NCBI RefSeq assembly: GCF_003967195.1 | Contig: NZ_AP018725.1 | Coordinates: 2,600,001 to 2,664,000 of the forward strand | Source: Sulfuriflexus mobilis | GTDB lineage: Bacteria; Pseudomonadota; Gammaproteobacteria; AKS1 | Reading direction: 5' to 3' | Length of the DNA stretch: 64,000 nucleotides | Shown: in pieces, positions 45,392 through 54,158 of the stretch | Numbering within the stretch: position 1 is the first letter of the stretch | Layout: each line of letters begins with the position of its first letter | Position numbers and translations under genes: made by a program | The notes under the pieces: model-generated | What the model saw: only the letters and a program-made list of their open reading frames with translations | Databases searched by the model: none | What the model was told of the DNA's origin: nothing

Positions 45392-48300
45392 TTACTGCAT
45401 ATCGATATATTCTGAACTGCCTTTATCTGGCAGATATTCATCAAGTACCTGAAATAGCTTACGCGCATCAAGTGGCTTTGTCAGGTACGCCTCAAAGCCG
45501 GCCGCGGCGGCCTTTTCTATATCACCGGGCATGACATTGGCACTTATTGCAACGAGGGGTACATCCTTGGTGAGCCAGTCCCCGCGCAGGATGTCCGCCA
45601 CCTCGATGCCATTGATACCAGGCAGATTGATATCCATCAAGACAATATCCGGGTGTGTGCTCTGCGCCATCCGCACACCCTCCTCGCCGTTTTCGGCAAC
45701 CAGCAATGTATAATCAGAGCGTTGTCGCATCAATAATCTCATCAGTCGCACATTCGCCGGATTGTCCTCAACATAAAGGATCTTATAGGTATTACTGGCA
45801 TCGGCGATATCGTCTGCGGCTTCTTTCTCGGTGGCCGCGGCTGTTGCAGACATGCCCAGCCCTGGCATTTCAATGGCCTCCACGGCGACACAACGCCTTA
45901 ACTCAATCCAGAAGCAGGAGCCTTGTTCCAGTACACTGTCCACACCCATGCGGCCCCCCATCAACTCCACCATGCGTTGCGTGATCGTCAGGCCGATACC
46001 CGAACCCTCAATAGTGGTTTGTTCCGCGCCCAGACGTTCAAAGGGGATAAAGATTTTTTCCTGGTCCTGCCGGGATATCCCCTGACCGGTGTCGGTGATA
46101 CTGATGCGTAACCAATCACTCTCCATCACCTCACAGACCAGCCTGACTTTACCCTGCTGGCGATTGTATTTAATCGCATTGGACAACAGGTTAATAATCG
46201 CCTGCTTCAGGCGCACATGATCGGCCTCGACCCATATTCCCTCCAGGCCATCCATGTCGGCCGTAAACTGAATATCGTACATTTCTGCCAGGGGCTGGGT
46301 CAGGCTGATACATTGTTCAAACACATCATGCATGGCCACCTGTTCACAACGCACTTCCATACGCCCGGATTCAATCCTTGCCAGGTCCAGTATCTCGTTG
46401 ACCAGTTCCAGCAGGTGTTGCCCGGCCTGGTAGATTTCGTTGGTACTCTCTTTCTGCTCTTCAGTGAGCGGCGTGGTGCTATCCTCGGCAAGCAATTGCG
46501 AAAAACCCATGATGGCATTCAGGGGGGTACGCAATTCATGGCTCATATTTGACAGAAATTCGGACTTCGCACGACTGGCGTGCTCGGCATCCAGTTTGGC
46601 ATTCAACAGGTCCTGTTTGGTCTGCTCTTCATGCTTGGCACTGCGCATGGCATGAATGAGAATGCCGTAAGTTGCCTGCAGGGGTTGCAGGAAATCCATC
46701 AATGAATGATCAAAACCGTCCTCGCGGTTGGCCAGGGCAAATATCCCGACCATCTCCTCGCCGTAATATACCGGCACGCCGAGAAAATTTTCGATCCGGG
46801 TGTGTCCAATCGGCACCCCACCACCGCGCGGGTCAATCGTCGCGTTATTACTAATCAATGGCAGGCCGCTATTCAGTACATACGTCAGAAGACTATGCTT
46901 ATCCCGCGACATGAGTTGTCCCTCGGTATAGCGTTCTCGCGAGTCTTCATCCCAGGCGATATTACTCACGGCATGCATGGTGATATACGGCGTGTCTTCA
47001 TCCGTATTCACCTCACCAAGAAAGCCCAGGCTACAATCCGTGACTTGTAACAGGCCCGCCAGCAGATCTTTTGCAACCTCCTGCAGGGAAGGTGTTTGTA
47101 CATAATGCAGTATGGCCTGTCGCAACATATCGAGCAGACGTTTCTGCTTGTCCAGCATCAATTCCATCTGGCTACGCTGAGTAATGTCCTGCACGATACA
47201 CAGCAAGTGTAACGGAGTGCCATCTTCAGCACGGGTGACATTACCCTTTAGCTGTAACCAATGTATGCTCCTGTCTGGCCAGAATATGCGGTGCGTGATC
47301 GAGAGTTCGCGCCCCTCGTGATTGCATGCTTCGATCGCAGTAATCACCCCCTCCCTGTCCATCGGCGGAATGGCCAACAGGTAATTTTCATAACTGGGGC
47401 TATAACTGCGGTTATCGCGCCCGAGCATCTGCGTGACCTGTTCCGACCATTGCATCTGGCCAGTCTGGATATTCCAGTCCCAGCTACCAATGTTGGCGAA
47501 GGCCTGCGTCTGCAGCAGACTCTGTTCACTCTTGACCAGGGCGTCCCGTGTCTGCATGAGTGGCGTAATATCCGTACGCACGGAAATATAGTGCTCCGGT
47601 CTGCCTTTTGCATCGAGAAAGGGCTGGATCGTTGAGTCTACCCAGTACAGACTGCCGTCCTTGCGCTGGTTACAGACAATACCGTGCCATGCCTTACCGG
47701 CACTGATGGTGGCCCATAGCTGTGCGTAAAACTCATCGCTGTGTTCACCTGAGCGCACGATACGATGATTCTGGCCAAGTAATTCTTCACGCCTGTAACC
47801 ACTGACCTCGCAGAACCTGTCATTCACATAGGTAATGTACCCATCCACATCTGCCACGCTGACGATCGAGTGCGCATCCAGCACCTGTTGTTGTTGCGCC
47901 AGTTCGATACCCTGACGCTCCAGCGTATCCGCCTGCTTGCTAATCACCTTCAGTCCCATCTCTGCGCTGACACGCAACGCCGCCAGCCGCTGCGCATAGG
48001 CCTGGTACAACACCATAATTGACAGGGTCAGCAGGACGCCGGCCACCAGGACCAGCGTAATATGCATGGTATCGATATCTGAGAACTGTATCGGGTAGCG
48101 CATTTGCAGGCGGTAATCCTGATTACCGAGCCTCAGCGGGTGCAGCGCCGTGGCTATTGGTAACAGGCTCTCCCTACCCGGCATTTCCCATAGCGTATTA
48201 CTCTCCACCAGTTCAAGCCGCAGACCCGGTTGCCATTCCATCTCGCGCAACAACAGGCGCAGGTCATATTGCAGGGCCAGTACGCCGTGCAGGACCTTCT

Positions 48301-48925
48301 CACGGCTATGTAGCGTTTCATTGATAATGTCTTTGGCGTAAATGGCCTGCAACAAATACAGGTTGTCGTTATGTATGATAGACACTGTCTCGTTGCTATC
48401 ACCGGCCGCCAGCAATTTTTCCTGCAGGCCAACATGGGTCAACCAGTCACGCCCGGGTTGCTGCAGGGCCACTGTCTCAAGGCCGTTACTGTAATGGACG
48501 GCCAGGTGCATAGCCGCCGGGCTGTCCTGATAAAACTCCTCGTCGACGGGGTGAATCCGGTAGTCCTGCTTGCCATTCGCCTGCATCAGGCGCTCGTAGT
48601 CAGCTCGCCGGCCGGCGTTGACCCGACGCAGGAAGGTGACACTGCTCAGGCCGTAGTGGTGGGGCAAATGCTCGTCGGTATAACGGTGAAAGGCCGGTTC
48701 ACTGGGCGCATCACGACTGGAATCAAACCGTGTCTGCAAGTCCTTCAGGAGATGCTCGGCGGCGGCGACATCGTGTTCGAGGCGCTCACTATAGGCAAAC
48801 AGGCCGTTGACATAATCCCTGGCCGCCTCACGTCCGGAGTGTTGAAACTCGGTGATAAAGAACAGCAGGGTTAGCAGCAGGCCAATCACGGCAATGCCGA
48901 ATAACACGTTATTATCTTTATTCAC
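45392..48925 (-). CDS. Large CHASE-PAS-PAS-GAF hybrid histidine kinase
   Basis: 1177 residues from a GTG start. N-terminal helix, CHASE periplasmic sensor (about 40-275, with LPHHYGLSSVTFLRRV and YPIQFSDID), second helix (about 285-307), PAS (about 340-455, DAHSIVSVADVDGYITYVND), second PAS with PAC (about 475-590), GAF (about 610-765). HisKA has the active histidine in EFLSNMSHELRTPLNAIMG, followed by HATPase (LLSNAIKYN, DTGQGI, GSGIGL) and a C-terminal receiver (IVLMDINLPG). Upstream of the response-regulator phosphatase by 24 bp, forming a likely pair. Confidence 0.93.
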   Translation of the reverse strand: MNKDNNVLFGIAVIGLLLTLLFFITEFQHSGREAARDYVNGLFAYSERLEHDVAAAEHLLKDLQTRFDSSRDAPSEPAFHRYTDEHLPHHYGLSSVTFLRRVNAGRRADYERLMQANGKQDYRIHPVDEEFYQDSPAAMHLAVHYSNGLETVALQQPGRDWLTHVGLQEKLLAAGDSNETVSIIHNDNLYLLQAIYAKDIINETLHSREKVLHGVLALQYDLRLLLREMEWQPGLRLELVESNTLWEMPGRESLLPIATALHPLRLGNQDYRLQMRYPIQFSDIDTMHITLVLVAGVLLTLSIMVLYQAYAQRLAALRVSAEMGLKVISKQADTLERQGIELAQQQQVLDAHSIVSVADVDGYITYVNDRFCEVSGYRREELLGQNHRIVRSGEHSDEFYAQLWATISAGKAWHGIVCNQRKDGSLYWVDSTIQPFLDAKGRPEHYISVRTDITPLMQTRDALVKSEQSLLQTQAFANIGSWDWNIQTGQMQWSEQVTQMLGRDNRSYSPSYENYLLAIPPMDREGVITAIEACNHEGRELSITHRIFWPDRSIHWLQLKGNVTRAEDGTPLHLLCIVQDITQRSQMELMLDKQKRLLDMLRQAILHYVQTPSLQEVAKDLLAGLLQVTDCSLGFLGEVNTDEDTPYITMHAVSNIAWDEDSRERYTEGQLMSRDKHSLLTYVLNSGLPLISNNATIDPRGGGVPIGHTRIENFLGVPVYYGEEMVGIFALANREDGFDHSLMDFLQPLQATYGILIHAMRSAKHEEQTKQDLLNAKLDAEHASRAKSEFLSNMSHELRTPLNAIMGFSQLLAEDSTTPLTEEQKESTNEIYQAGQHLLELVNEILDLARIESGRMEVRCEQVAMHDVFEQCISLTQPLAEMYDIQFTADMDGLEGIWVEADHVRLKQAIINLLSNAIKYNRQQGKVRLVCEVMESDWLRISITDTGQGISRQDQEKIFIPFERLGAEQTTIEGSGIGLTITQRMVELMGGRMGVDSVLEQGSCFWIELRRCVAVEAIEMPGLGMSATAAATEKEAADDIADASNTYKILYVEDNPANVRLMRLLMRQRSDYTLLVAENGEEGVRMAQSTHPDIVLMDINLPGINGIEVADILRGDWLTKDVPLVAISANVMPGDIEKAAAAGFEAYLTKPLDARKLFQVLDEYLPDKGSSEYIDMQ

Positions 48926-49067
48926 CCAACGATTTCCTTAAGTTTTATACGGCATTAAGTACCGATGATACCCATACTTTTTTCATAGTCTAGAAGTACT
49001 TATAAGTTATCGGCAAGGCAGGGGCATCCCTTAGGCCATTAGCCGGGCGTTTCACTGCACGCATCAC

Positions 49068-49096
49068 TTGAAAGTTCTCCAAACGTTCTCTATGCT
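49068..49096 (+). promoter_or_regulatory. Promoter of the lexA-like gene with GTTC-N7-GTTC operator inside the spacer
   Basis: TTGAAA (49068-49073), 17-bp spacer, TATGCT (49091-49096). The spacer contains the direct repeat GTTCTC-CAAAC-GTTCTC (49074-49090), which fits the GTTC-N7-GTTC LexA box known from alphaproteobacteria. The transcription start would fall at or next to the ATG at 49103. Confidence 0.75.
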
Positions 49097-49102
49097 CTGG
49101 AC

Positions 49103-49696
49103 ATGCTCACACCCCGCCTGCAAGACACCCTCGACTTTATCCGCGGCTACCTCGCGCAGCATGGCTATGCCCCGCTATTGAGTGAAATCGCCCTCGGTAT
49201 CGGCATCCACTCCAAGGGCGTGGTGCACCGCTACCTGCAGGACCTGCGCCGTGTGGGTTATATCGAGATCCTTGCCGGCAAGCACCGTGGCATACGCCTT
49301 ATCGAGAGTGAGTCCTCACACTCCCTGCCGTTGCTCGGCCGTATCGCCGCCGGGCAGCCCATCGAGGCCATCCCCGACCATGACCGGATCGACCTGGCCG
49401 CATTTTTCATCGGCGAGAACCGTTTTGTCCTCAAGGTGCAGGGCGAGTCCATGGTCGAGGCCGGGATCCTCGATGGCGACATGGTCATCGTCGAGCAATG
49501 TGATCGCGCCAGCGATGGCGATATCGTCGTTGCCCTCATCGACCGGGAAGAGGCCACCCTCAAGACCCTGCGCCACCACGGCGATGGCGCGGTCATGCTC
49601 ATCCCGGCCAATGAGCAGATGACACCCATGATCTACCCCGCCGAACGCATCACCATCCAGGGTATCGTGGTTGGCCAACTCCGCAGTTATAAATAG
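49103..49696 (+). CDS. lexA: LexA-like SOS repressor
   Basis: 197 residues. N-terminal winged HTH (LQDTLDFIRGYLAQHGYAPLLSEIALGIGIHSKGVVHRYL). Self-cleavage site Ala-Gly in GRIAAGQP; catalytic serine in VQGESMVEAGI and lysine in REEATLKTLRH. The DNA-recognition helix (IALGIGIHSKGVVHRYLQDL) differs from E. coli LexA, in keeping with the unusual operator in its promoter. No Shine-Dalgarno sequence precedes the ATG, and the promoter position predicts a leaderless mRNA. Upstream of dinB on the same strand with a palindromic repeat between them. A second, canonical lexA may exist elsewhere. Confidence 0.88.
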   Translation: MLTPRLQDTLDFIRGYLAQHGYAPLLSEIALGIGIHSKGVVHRYLQDLRRVGYIEILAGKHRGIRLIESESSHSLPLLGRIAAGQPIEAIPDHDRIDLAAFFIGENRFVLKVQGESMVEAGILDGDMVIVEQCDRASDGDIVVALIDREEATLKTLRHHGDGAVMLIPANEQMTPMIYPAERITIQGIVVGQLRSYK

Positions 49697-49739
49697 ATCT
49701 GAATGATCATTTCTTCAGGCCTGATTTTTATAAAGGCCC

Positions 49740-49840
49740 AACGCAGAGGCGCGAAGACGCAAAGATCGCAGAGTAAATTACTGCAATCTCAGGATTACAT
49801 ATTTCAGTCCGCCTTTGCGTCCTCCGCGCCTCTCTGCGCG
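49740..49840. repeat. Miniature inverted-repeat element, copy 2
   Basis: Arms about 49740-49773 and 49808-49840, built from AACGCAGAGGCGCGAAGACG and GCAAAG units in inverted order. Related to the element at 27264-27378. It lies between the lexA-like gene and dinB. Confidence 0.75.
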
Positions 49841-49915
49841 ATGTTCAGGATGAATGAGTGTCGCGAAGTGCATGGACGCACGAGAGCGACCCTCTGTGTT
49901 GGGCTTTGATCTTCA

Positions 49916-51181
49916 ATGCCAACACAATGTCCTGTTATCTGGCCACGGGCGATTGTCCACATCGACATGAACGCCTTTTTCGCCTCCATTGAGCAGCGCG
50001 ACTTCCCGACGCTGCGTGGCCTGCCGGTAGCGGTGACCAATGGCGAACGCGGCAGTTGCATCATCACCTGTTCTTACGAGGCCCGTGCCTATGGCATCCA
50101 TACCGGCATGCGCCTGCCCGAGGCAAAAAAACTCTGCCCAAAACTCATTCAGCGCCCGGCACGACCACGTGCCTACATTAAGGTCTCCACGGCGATCATG
50201 CAGGTCCTGCAGGATATCAGCCCGGACATTGAGGTCTTTTCTGTCGATGAGGCCTTCCTCGATGTCAGCCACTGCCAACGTCTGCACGGCAGCCCGGTAC
50301 GTATGGCCCGCATGGCCAAACAGCGGGTACTCGAGGTCTCGGGGATCACCTGCTCGGTGGGTGTGGCCGGCGACAAGACCACGGCCAAGTTCGCCGCCAA
50401 ACTACAAAAACCGGATGGACTGACCGTGATCCCGCCATGGGAGGCGCGCGAACGCCTGCGACACGAGCCCGCCACCGCACTGTGTGGCATTGCCGAGGGC
50501 ATCGGCAGTTTTCTCGCCGAACACGGTGCCTGCACCTGTGGCGAGGTCGGCCAACTGCCCATCAGTGTGCTGGCACGACGCTTTGGTAATCTCGGTCGAC
50601 GCATCTGGCTCATGTGCCAGGGCGAGGACCCGGACAGAGTGACGACCGATATCCCCGCGCCCAAATCGATGGGCCACGGTAAGGTCGTGCCGCCAAACAC
50701 TCGTGACCCCGAGGTGCTGCTCACCTACCTGCGCCACATGAGTGAAAAACTCGCCGCCCGCCTGCGCCGCCATGCCATGCAGGCCCAGCACTATGGCATT
50801 GGCCTGCGCACCCGCGAAGGCTACCTCGGCCTGAAACTAAAACTGGCCAGCCCGGATAATGATGCCGAGGCCATTTTCAGACTCTGCCGTTTTGTCCTCG
50901 CCCATCGCTGGCATGGCGAGGGCGTGTTTCAGGTCCAGGTCAATGCCCTCGACCCGCAACCCGCCGATCAGCAACTGCAATTGTTTTCTGCTGCGGACGT
51001 CACACACGGCGAGGTCAACAAGGTCATGGATCAGATCAATCAGCGCTACGGCGAGTTCGTCCTGGCCCCGGCACGTTTACTTCACCGCTCCGATATGCCT
51101 AACGTGATTGCACCGGCATGGAAGCCGGAAGGACATAGGCAAACGATTGATGATGCCCTGAACCATCGGGACGATGATTAG
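49916..51181 (+). CDS. dinB: DNA polymerase IV (Y-family translesion polymerase)
   Basis: 421 residues. Catalytic motifs are VHIDMNAFFASIEQRD (first aspartate) and VFSVDEAFLDVS (aspartate-glutamate pair), then TCSVGVAGDKTTAKFAAKLQKPDG. A helix-hairpin region follows, and a little-finger domain from about 240. The C-terminus has a QLQLFSAAD motif resembling a beta-clamp-binding QLxLF, at about residue 360. It follows the lexA-like repressor, so SOS control is likely. Confidence 0.93.
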   Translation: MPTQCPVIWPRAIVHIDMNAFFASIEQRDFPTLRGLPVAVTNGERGSCIITCSYEARAYGIHTGMRLPEAKKLCPKLIQRPARPRAYIKVSTAIMQVLQDISPDIEVFSVDEAFLDVSHCQRLHGSPVRMARMAKQRVLEVSGITCSVGVAGDKTTAKFAAKLQKPDGLTVIPPWEARERLRHEPATALCGIAEGIGSFLAEHGACTCGEVGQLPISVLARRFGNLGRRIWLMCQGEDPDRVTTDIPAPKSMGHGKVVPPNTRDPEVLLTYLRHMSEKLAARLRRHAMQAQHYGIGLRTREGYLGLKLKLASPDNDAEAIFRLCRFVLAHRWHGEGVFQVQVNALDPQPADQQLQLFSAADVTHGEVNKVMDQINQRYGEFVLAPARLLHRSDMPNVIAPAWKPEGHRQTIDDALNHRDDD

Positions 51182-51310
51182 GGTTGCCCCAAGCCAGTAC
51201 GGCTGGGGTACGCATAATGAACCTCGAAGAGGTTCTGTGAGTCGGTAGCAACAAACTAGCTTCTAACCGTATCAGGGAACATTTAATCTTTATCTCACTC
51301 TAATATTTTT

Positions 51311-51820
51311 ATGCAGAATAAATACAAAATCGGCCTTCTCACCACCGCACTCAACAGCAGCCTGCTTGTCTCCTTGCCCACACAGGTATTCGCCGCTGAA
51401 ATCCTGCCACCAGTTTGCACAAAACAGCACTTCGACCCCTGGGCCTGTTACTGGCTGGAGGGCAAGATCACCGAGGGCATGTGTGGTGAAGCACTAAGGC
51501 CGGACATTCCCCGCATCCAGGCGGCCGCTGAACAGGGTAAACATGCCGCGGCCTATCGCCTCGGCCAGTTGTATTCCAGTGCTACCTGGGGGGTAAAACG
51601 CGACTACCGGCAGGCCCACTACTGGTTCGAACGCGGTGCCATCGGTGGTAATCGTGATGCACAGGTCGAACTGGCCCGACAGTACGAATTCGGTCGCGGC
51701 GTGAAACGTGATCTGCAACAGGCCCTGCACTGGTACGAACAGGCCGTCAGCCAGGGGCCTTACAAGGGTCTCGATAAAAAGATTAACTACTTGCTACAAA
51801 AAACTCAGATTGATGAATGA
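51311..51820 (+). CDS. Secreted Sel1-repeat protein, copy 1
   Basis: 169 residues. Signal peptide through QVFAA. Two Sel1-like repeats follow, AAYRLGQLYSSATWGVKRDY-type and VELARQYEFGRGVKRDL-type. An N-terminal cysteine pair (CYWLEGKITEGMCG) is shared with the next gene and could form a disulfide. Its paralog begins 119 bp downstream. Sel1 proteins act as protein-binding scaffolds; the partner is unknown. Confidence 0.85.
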   Translation: MQNKYKIGLLTTALNSSLLVSLPTQVFAAEILPPVCTKQHFDPWACYWLEGKITEGMCGEALRPDIPRIQAAAEQGKHAAAYRLGQLYSSATWGVKRDYRQAHYWFERGAIGGNRDAQVELARQYEFGRGVKRDLQQALHWYEQAVSQGPYKGLDKKINYLLQKTQIDE

Positions 51821-51939
51821 TGACCTGCTGCAGCAGTTATCTGTTCAGCAATCATCAATTCTGACGACAAGGTTTTTTGCACCTCGGCGTCGGCTCCGTT
51901 AAAGTCGCCCCCCCTCATTTCACGCTCAAAATGACACTT

Positions 51940-52449
51940 ATGAAAAACCCCTACAATATCGGCACCCTCACCGCCGTGCTGGGTGCCAGCCTGCTAAGCC
52001 CCGTTCCGGGGCTTAAGGCCGAGGGTAAAGACGCCCTCCCCGGCATATCAAGTGAGAGTAAGGCCTCTCGCTGTTACTGGCTCGAAGCCAAACTCACCGA
52101 CGAGGGTTTGTGTGGTGATAAGTTGCGCCCGAATGTGCCGCTGATGATTAAAGAGGCAACACAGGGGAACACGTTTGCCGCCTTTCGCCTGGGACAACTC
52201 TACGCGGCGGGCTCCTGGGGTACCTCACGCGATATAAAGGCATCGCTTAAGTGGTTCCGTGTCGCAGCCCAAGGGGGCCACTGGCCCTCACAGGTAAAGC
52301 TGGGCCTTATGTATCAACTTGGCCGCGATGCCAAACGCGATCTGAAACAGGCCCTTTACTGGTATAAACAAGCGGCTGAACAGGGACTTTATCCGGATCT
52401 CGAAGACAAGATCCTGCAACTACAAGAACAATTATCTGCAAACCAGTAA
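51940..52449 (+). CDS. Secreted Sel1-repeat protein, copy 2
   Basis: 169 residues from ATG at 51940; an ATG at 51931 and a further in-frame one at 51877 exist, with weak ribosome binding sites throughout. Signal peptide (TAVLGASLLSPVPGLKA). It shares the CYWLEAKLTDEGLCG cysteine pair and two Sel1 repeats (FRLGQLYAAGSWGTSRDI, KLGLMYQLGRDAKRDL) with copy 1. Clear tandem paralogs of equal length. Confidence 0.83.
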   Translation: MKNPYNIGTLTAVLGASLLSPVPGLKAEGKDALPGISSESKASRCYWLEAKLTDEGLCGDKLRPNVPLMIKEATQGNTFAAFRLGQLYAAGSWGTSRDIKASLKWFRVAAQGGHWPSQVKLGLMYQLGRDAKRDLKQALYWYKQAAEQGLYPDLEDKILQLQEQLSANQ

Positions 52450-52483
52450 GCATCGTTAACGAACTAAAACGGATATTAAAAAA

Positions 52484-52505
52484 CCCGGTGAGCCGACTCA
52501 CCGGG
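52484..52505 (-). terminator. Intrinsic terminator, minus strand (adk transcript)
   Basis: Nine-bp stem CCCGGTGAG / CTCACCGGG with a 4-nt loop, followed by TTTTTT on the minus strand, 155 bp past the adk stop. It may also serve the Sel1 genes from the other side. Confidence 0.8.
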
Positions 52506-52660
52506 CGATTAGTTTCATAGGGATATTGTTTGCGGCCTTACCCGGGCATAACTACGTCCCACCGCACAATCAGACACCCGCTAAAGCGAATGCCCTGTAG
52601 GACAAACCACCCCTGCAGACCTAATCGTTGTCCGATGTCCGAAAAAACTTCTGACTGCCA

Positions 52661-53914
52661 TTAACGCTTTTTAACGGCCTTCTTTTTTGCCTTCTTTTTT
52701 GCCGTTTTTTTGGCGACTTTTTTCGCCACCTTTTTCTTCGTTACCGCTTTTTTTGTCACTTTTTTCTTTGTTGCCACCTTCTTTTTTGTCGTGGTGGCAT
52801 CACTGACTTTCTTTTTCAGGCCCTTGACGGCCTTGTTCACCTTCTTGCCAATTTCCCTGGCCTCTTTCTTTGCAGCCTTGCTGACCTTTTTACCAATGGC
52901 CTTGGCCTCCTTCTTGATTACCTTCGACTCTTTCTTCGCTGCCTTGGTGACCTTCTTGCCGATGGCCTTGGCTTCTTTCTTGATCACCTTGACCTCTTTC
53001 TTCGCTGCCCTGGTGACCTTCTTGCCGATAGCCTTGGCTTGTTTCTTTATCTCCTTGACCTCCTTTTTCGCGGCCTTGCTGACCTTGTTACTAACCTCTT
53101 TCACTTCCTTGGTGACAACTTTCTCGGCCTTTTGCAAGGCCTCGTCGGCCGGCTCGATCAGGTCCTTGTTGGCGGTGGCCAGCGCCTGCTGTACGGATTC
53201 AAGTACCTTGCGCTCCAGATCATCAAAGGTTGTCGAAATAATGTCCTTGAGCAAGGCCTCTTCACTTGGCAAGGTCTTGAGTTCCTTTTGCAAGGCGGTA
53301 AAGATGTCCTCGATCTCTCCCACACCCTGGATGGTGCGCAACTTATCCTGTTCCCGATAGTAATCGAGCAGTGGCATCGTCTGGGTTTCATAGATACGCA
53401 GACGGTTGCCAATGGTTTCCTCGTTATCATCGGCACGCTGCCGTAGCTCACCACCGCAAACATCACAGTGGTCATACAACCTTGAGGGCGAGGTGTATAG
53501 ATTGTACATCTGACCGCATGCGCTACAGGTCTGACGGCCGCCAAGGCGTTGAATCAGCGCATCGACGTCCACATCAATGAGCAGGGCGCCCTGGACCGGC
53601 AGTCGCAACTGGACGAGTATCTTGTCCAGTTCCTCGGCCTGCGGCAGGGTGCGGGGGAAGCCGTCGAGGATAAAACCCTTGGCCACATCCTCTTCCTCGA
53701 GGCGTTCGCGGATCACGCCGAGCACGATCTCATCAGGGACGAGCTGACCACTGTCCATCAGCGGTTTGGCCTGACGACCCAGCGCCGTACCCTTGTCGAC
53801 GGCATCACGCAGCAGGTCACCCGTAGAAATCTGTACGACCCCAAATTTTTTGACGAGTAACTTGGCCTGCGTGCCTTTCCCTGATCCTGGCGCGCCTAGT
53901 AAAATGATCCTCAT
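52661..53914 (-). CDS. adk: Adenylate kinase with long lysine-rich histone-H1-like C-terminal tail
   Basis: 417 residues from ATG at 53914 (AGGTGG ribosome binding site); a GTG three codons earlier is the other option. Residues 1-215 form a complete adenylate kinase: P-loop LLGAPGSGKGTQ, GFILDGFPRT, and a zinc-type LID with CSAC and CDVC. Normal Adk ends near here. A ~55-residue helical linker follows, then about 150 residues extremely rich in Lys, Ala and Val, with a 22-residue repeat (three copies of AKAIGKKV-x-x-AAKKE-type units, encoded at about 52841-53038), and a final stretch of KKKVAKK-type blocks. The tail resembles bacterial histone-H1-like or AlgP tails and predicts nucleic-acid or polyanion binding. 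The fusion is within one uninterrupted frame. Confidence 0.93.
   Translation of the reverse strand: MRIILLGAPGSGKGTQAKLLVKKFGVVQISTGDLLRDAVDKGTALGRQAKPLMDSGQLVPDEIVLGVIRERLEEEDVAKGFILDGFPRTLPQAEELDKILVQLRLPVQGALLIDVDVDALIQRLGGRQTCSACGQMYNLYTSPSRLYDHCDVCGGELRQRADDNEETIGNRLRIYETQTMPLLDYYREQDKLRTIQGVGEIEDIFTALQKELKTLPSEEALLKDIISTTFDDLERKVLESVQQALATANKDLIEPADEALQKAEKVVTKEVKEVSNKVSKAAKKEVKEIKKQAKAIGKKVTRAAKKEVKVIKKEAKAIGKKVTKAAKKESKVIKKEAKAIGKKVSKAAKKEAREIGKKVNKAVKGLKKKVSDATTTKKKVATKKKVTKKAVTKKKVAKKVAKKTAKKKAKKKAVKKR
52841..53038 (-). repeat. Three tandem 66-bp coding repeats in the adk tail
   Basis: Encodes three 22-residue units starting AKAIGKKV; the units are similar but not identical at the DNA level, so the repeat is old or under selection at the protein level. 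Confidence 0.75.
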
Positions 53915-54158
53915 GCTGCCCACCTGACTTTTTAAGTCTTTATTTATATTGTAGTTTTTATCCCCACCACGCCCTCGGCGCGATTACGCCCAAGCATTTC
54001 CGGGGGAGAAAATGCCGCTTTTTTATCTAACCTACTCTGCCGATGGCCGCCAAGTCAATGAACGGTTATGCATTTTCTGCGCTTTTGCAGTATCCTTTAC
54101 CGCCCGCGGATGGCCCGCGTGGCAATACCAGCAACCAAAATCATCGCAAGACGGCAAA

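Noticed and set aside
52661-53100. Lysine-rich adk tail as a frame artefact of low-complexity DNA
   Set aside because: The frame stays open for more than 450 bp, has a 22-residue protein periodicity with synonymous differences between units, and ends in a normal stop; it reads as real coding sequence.
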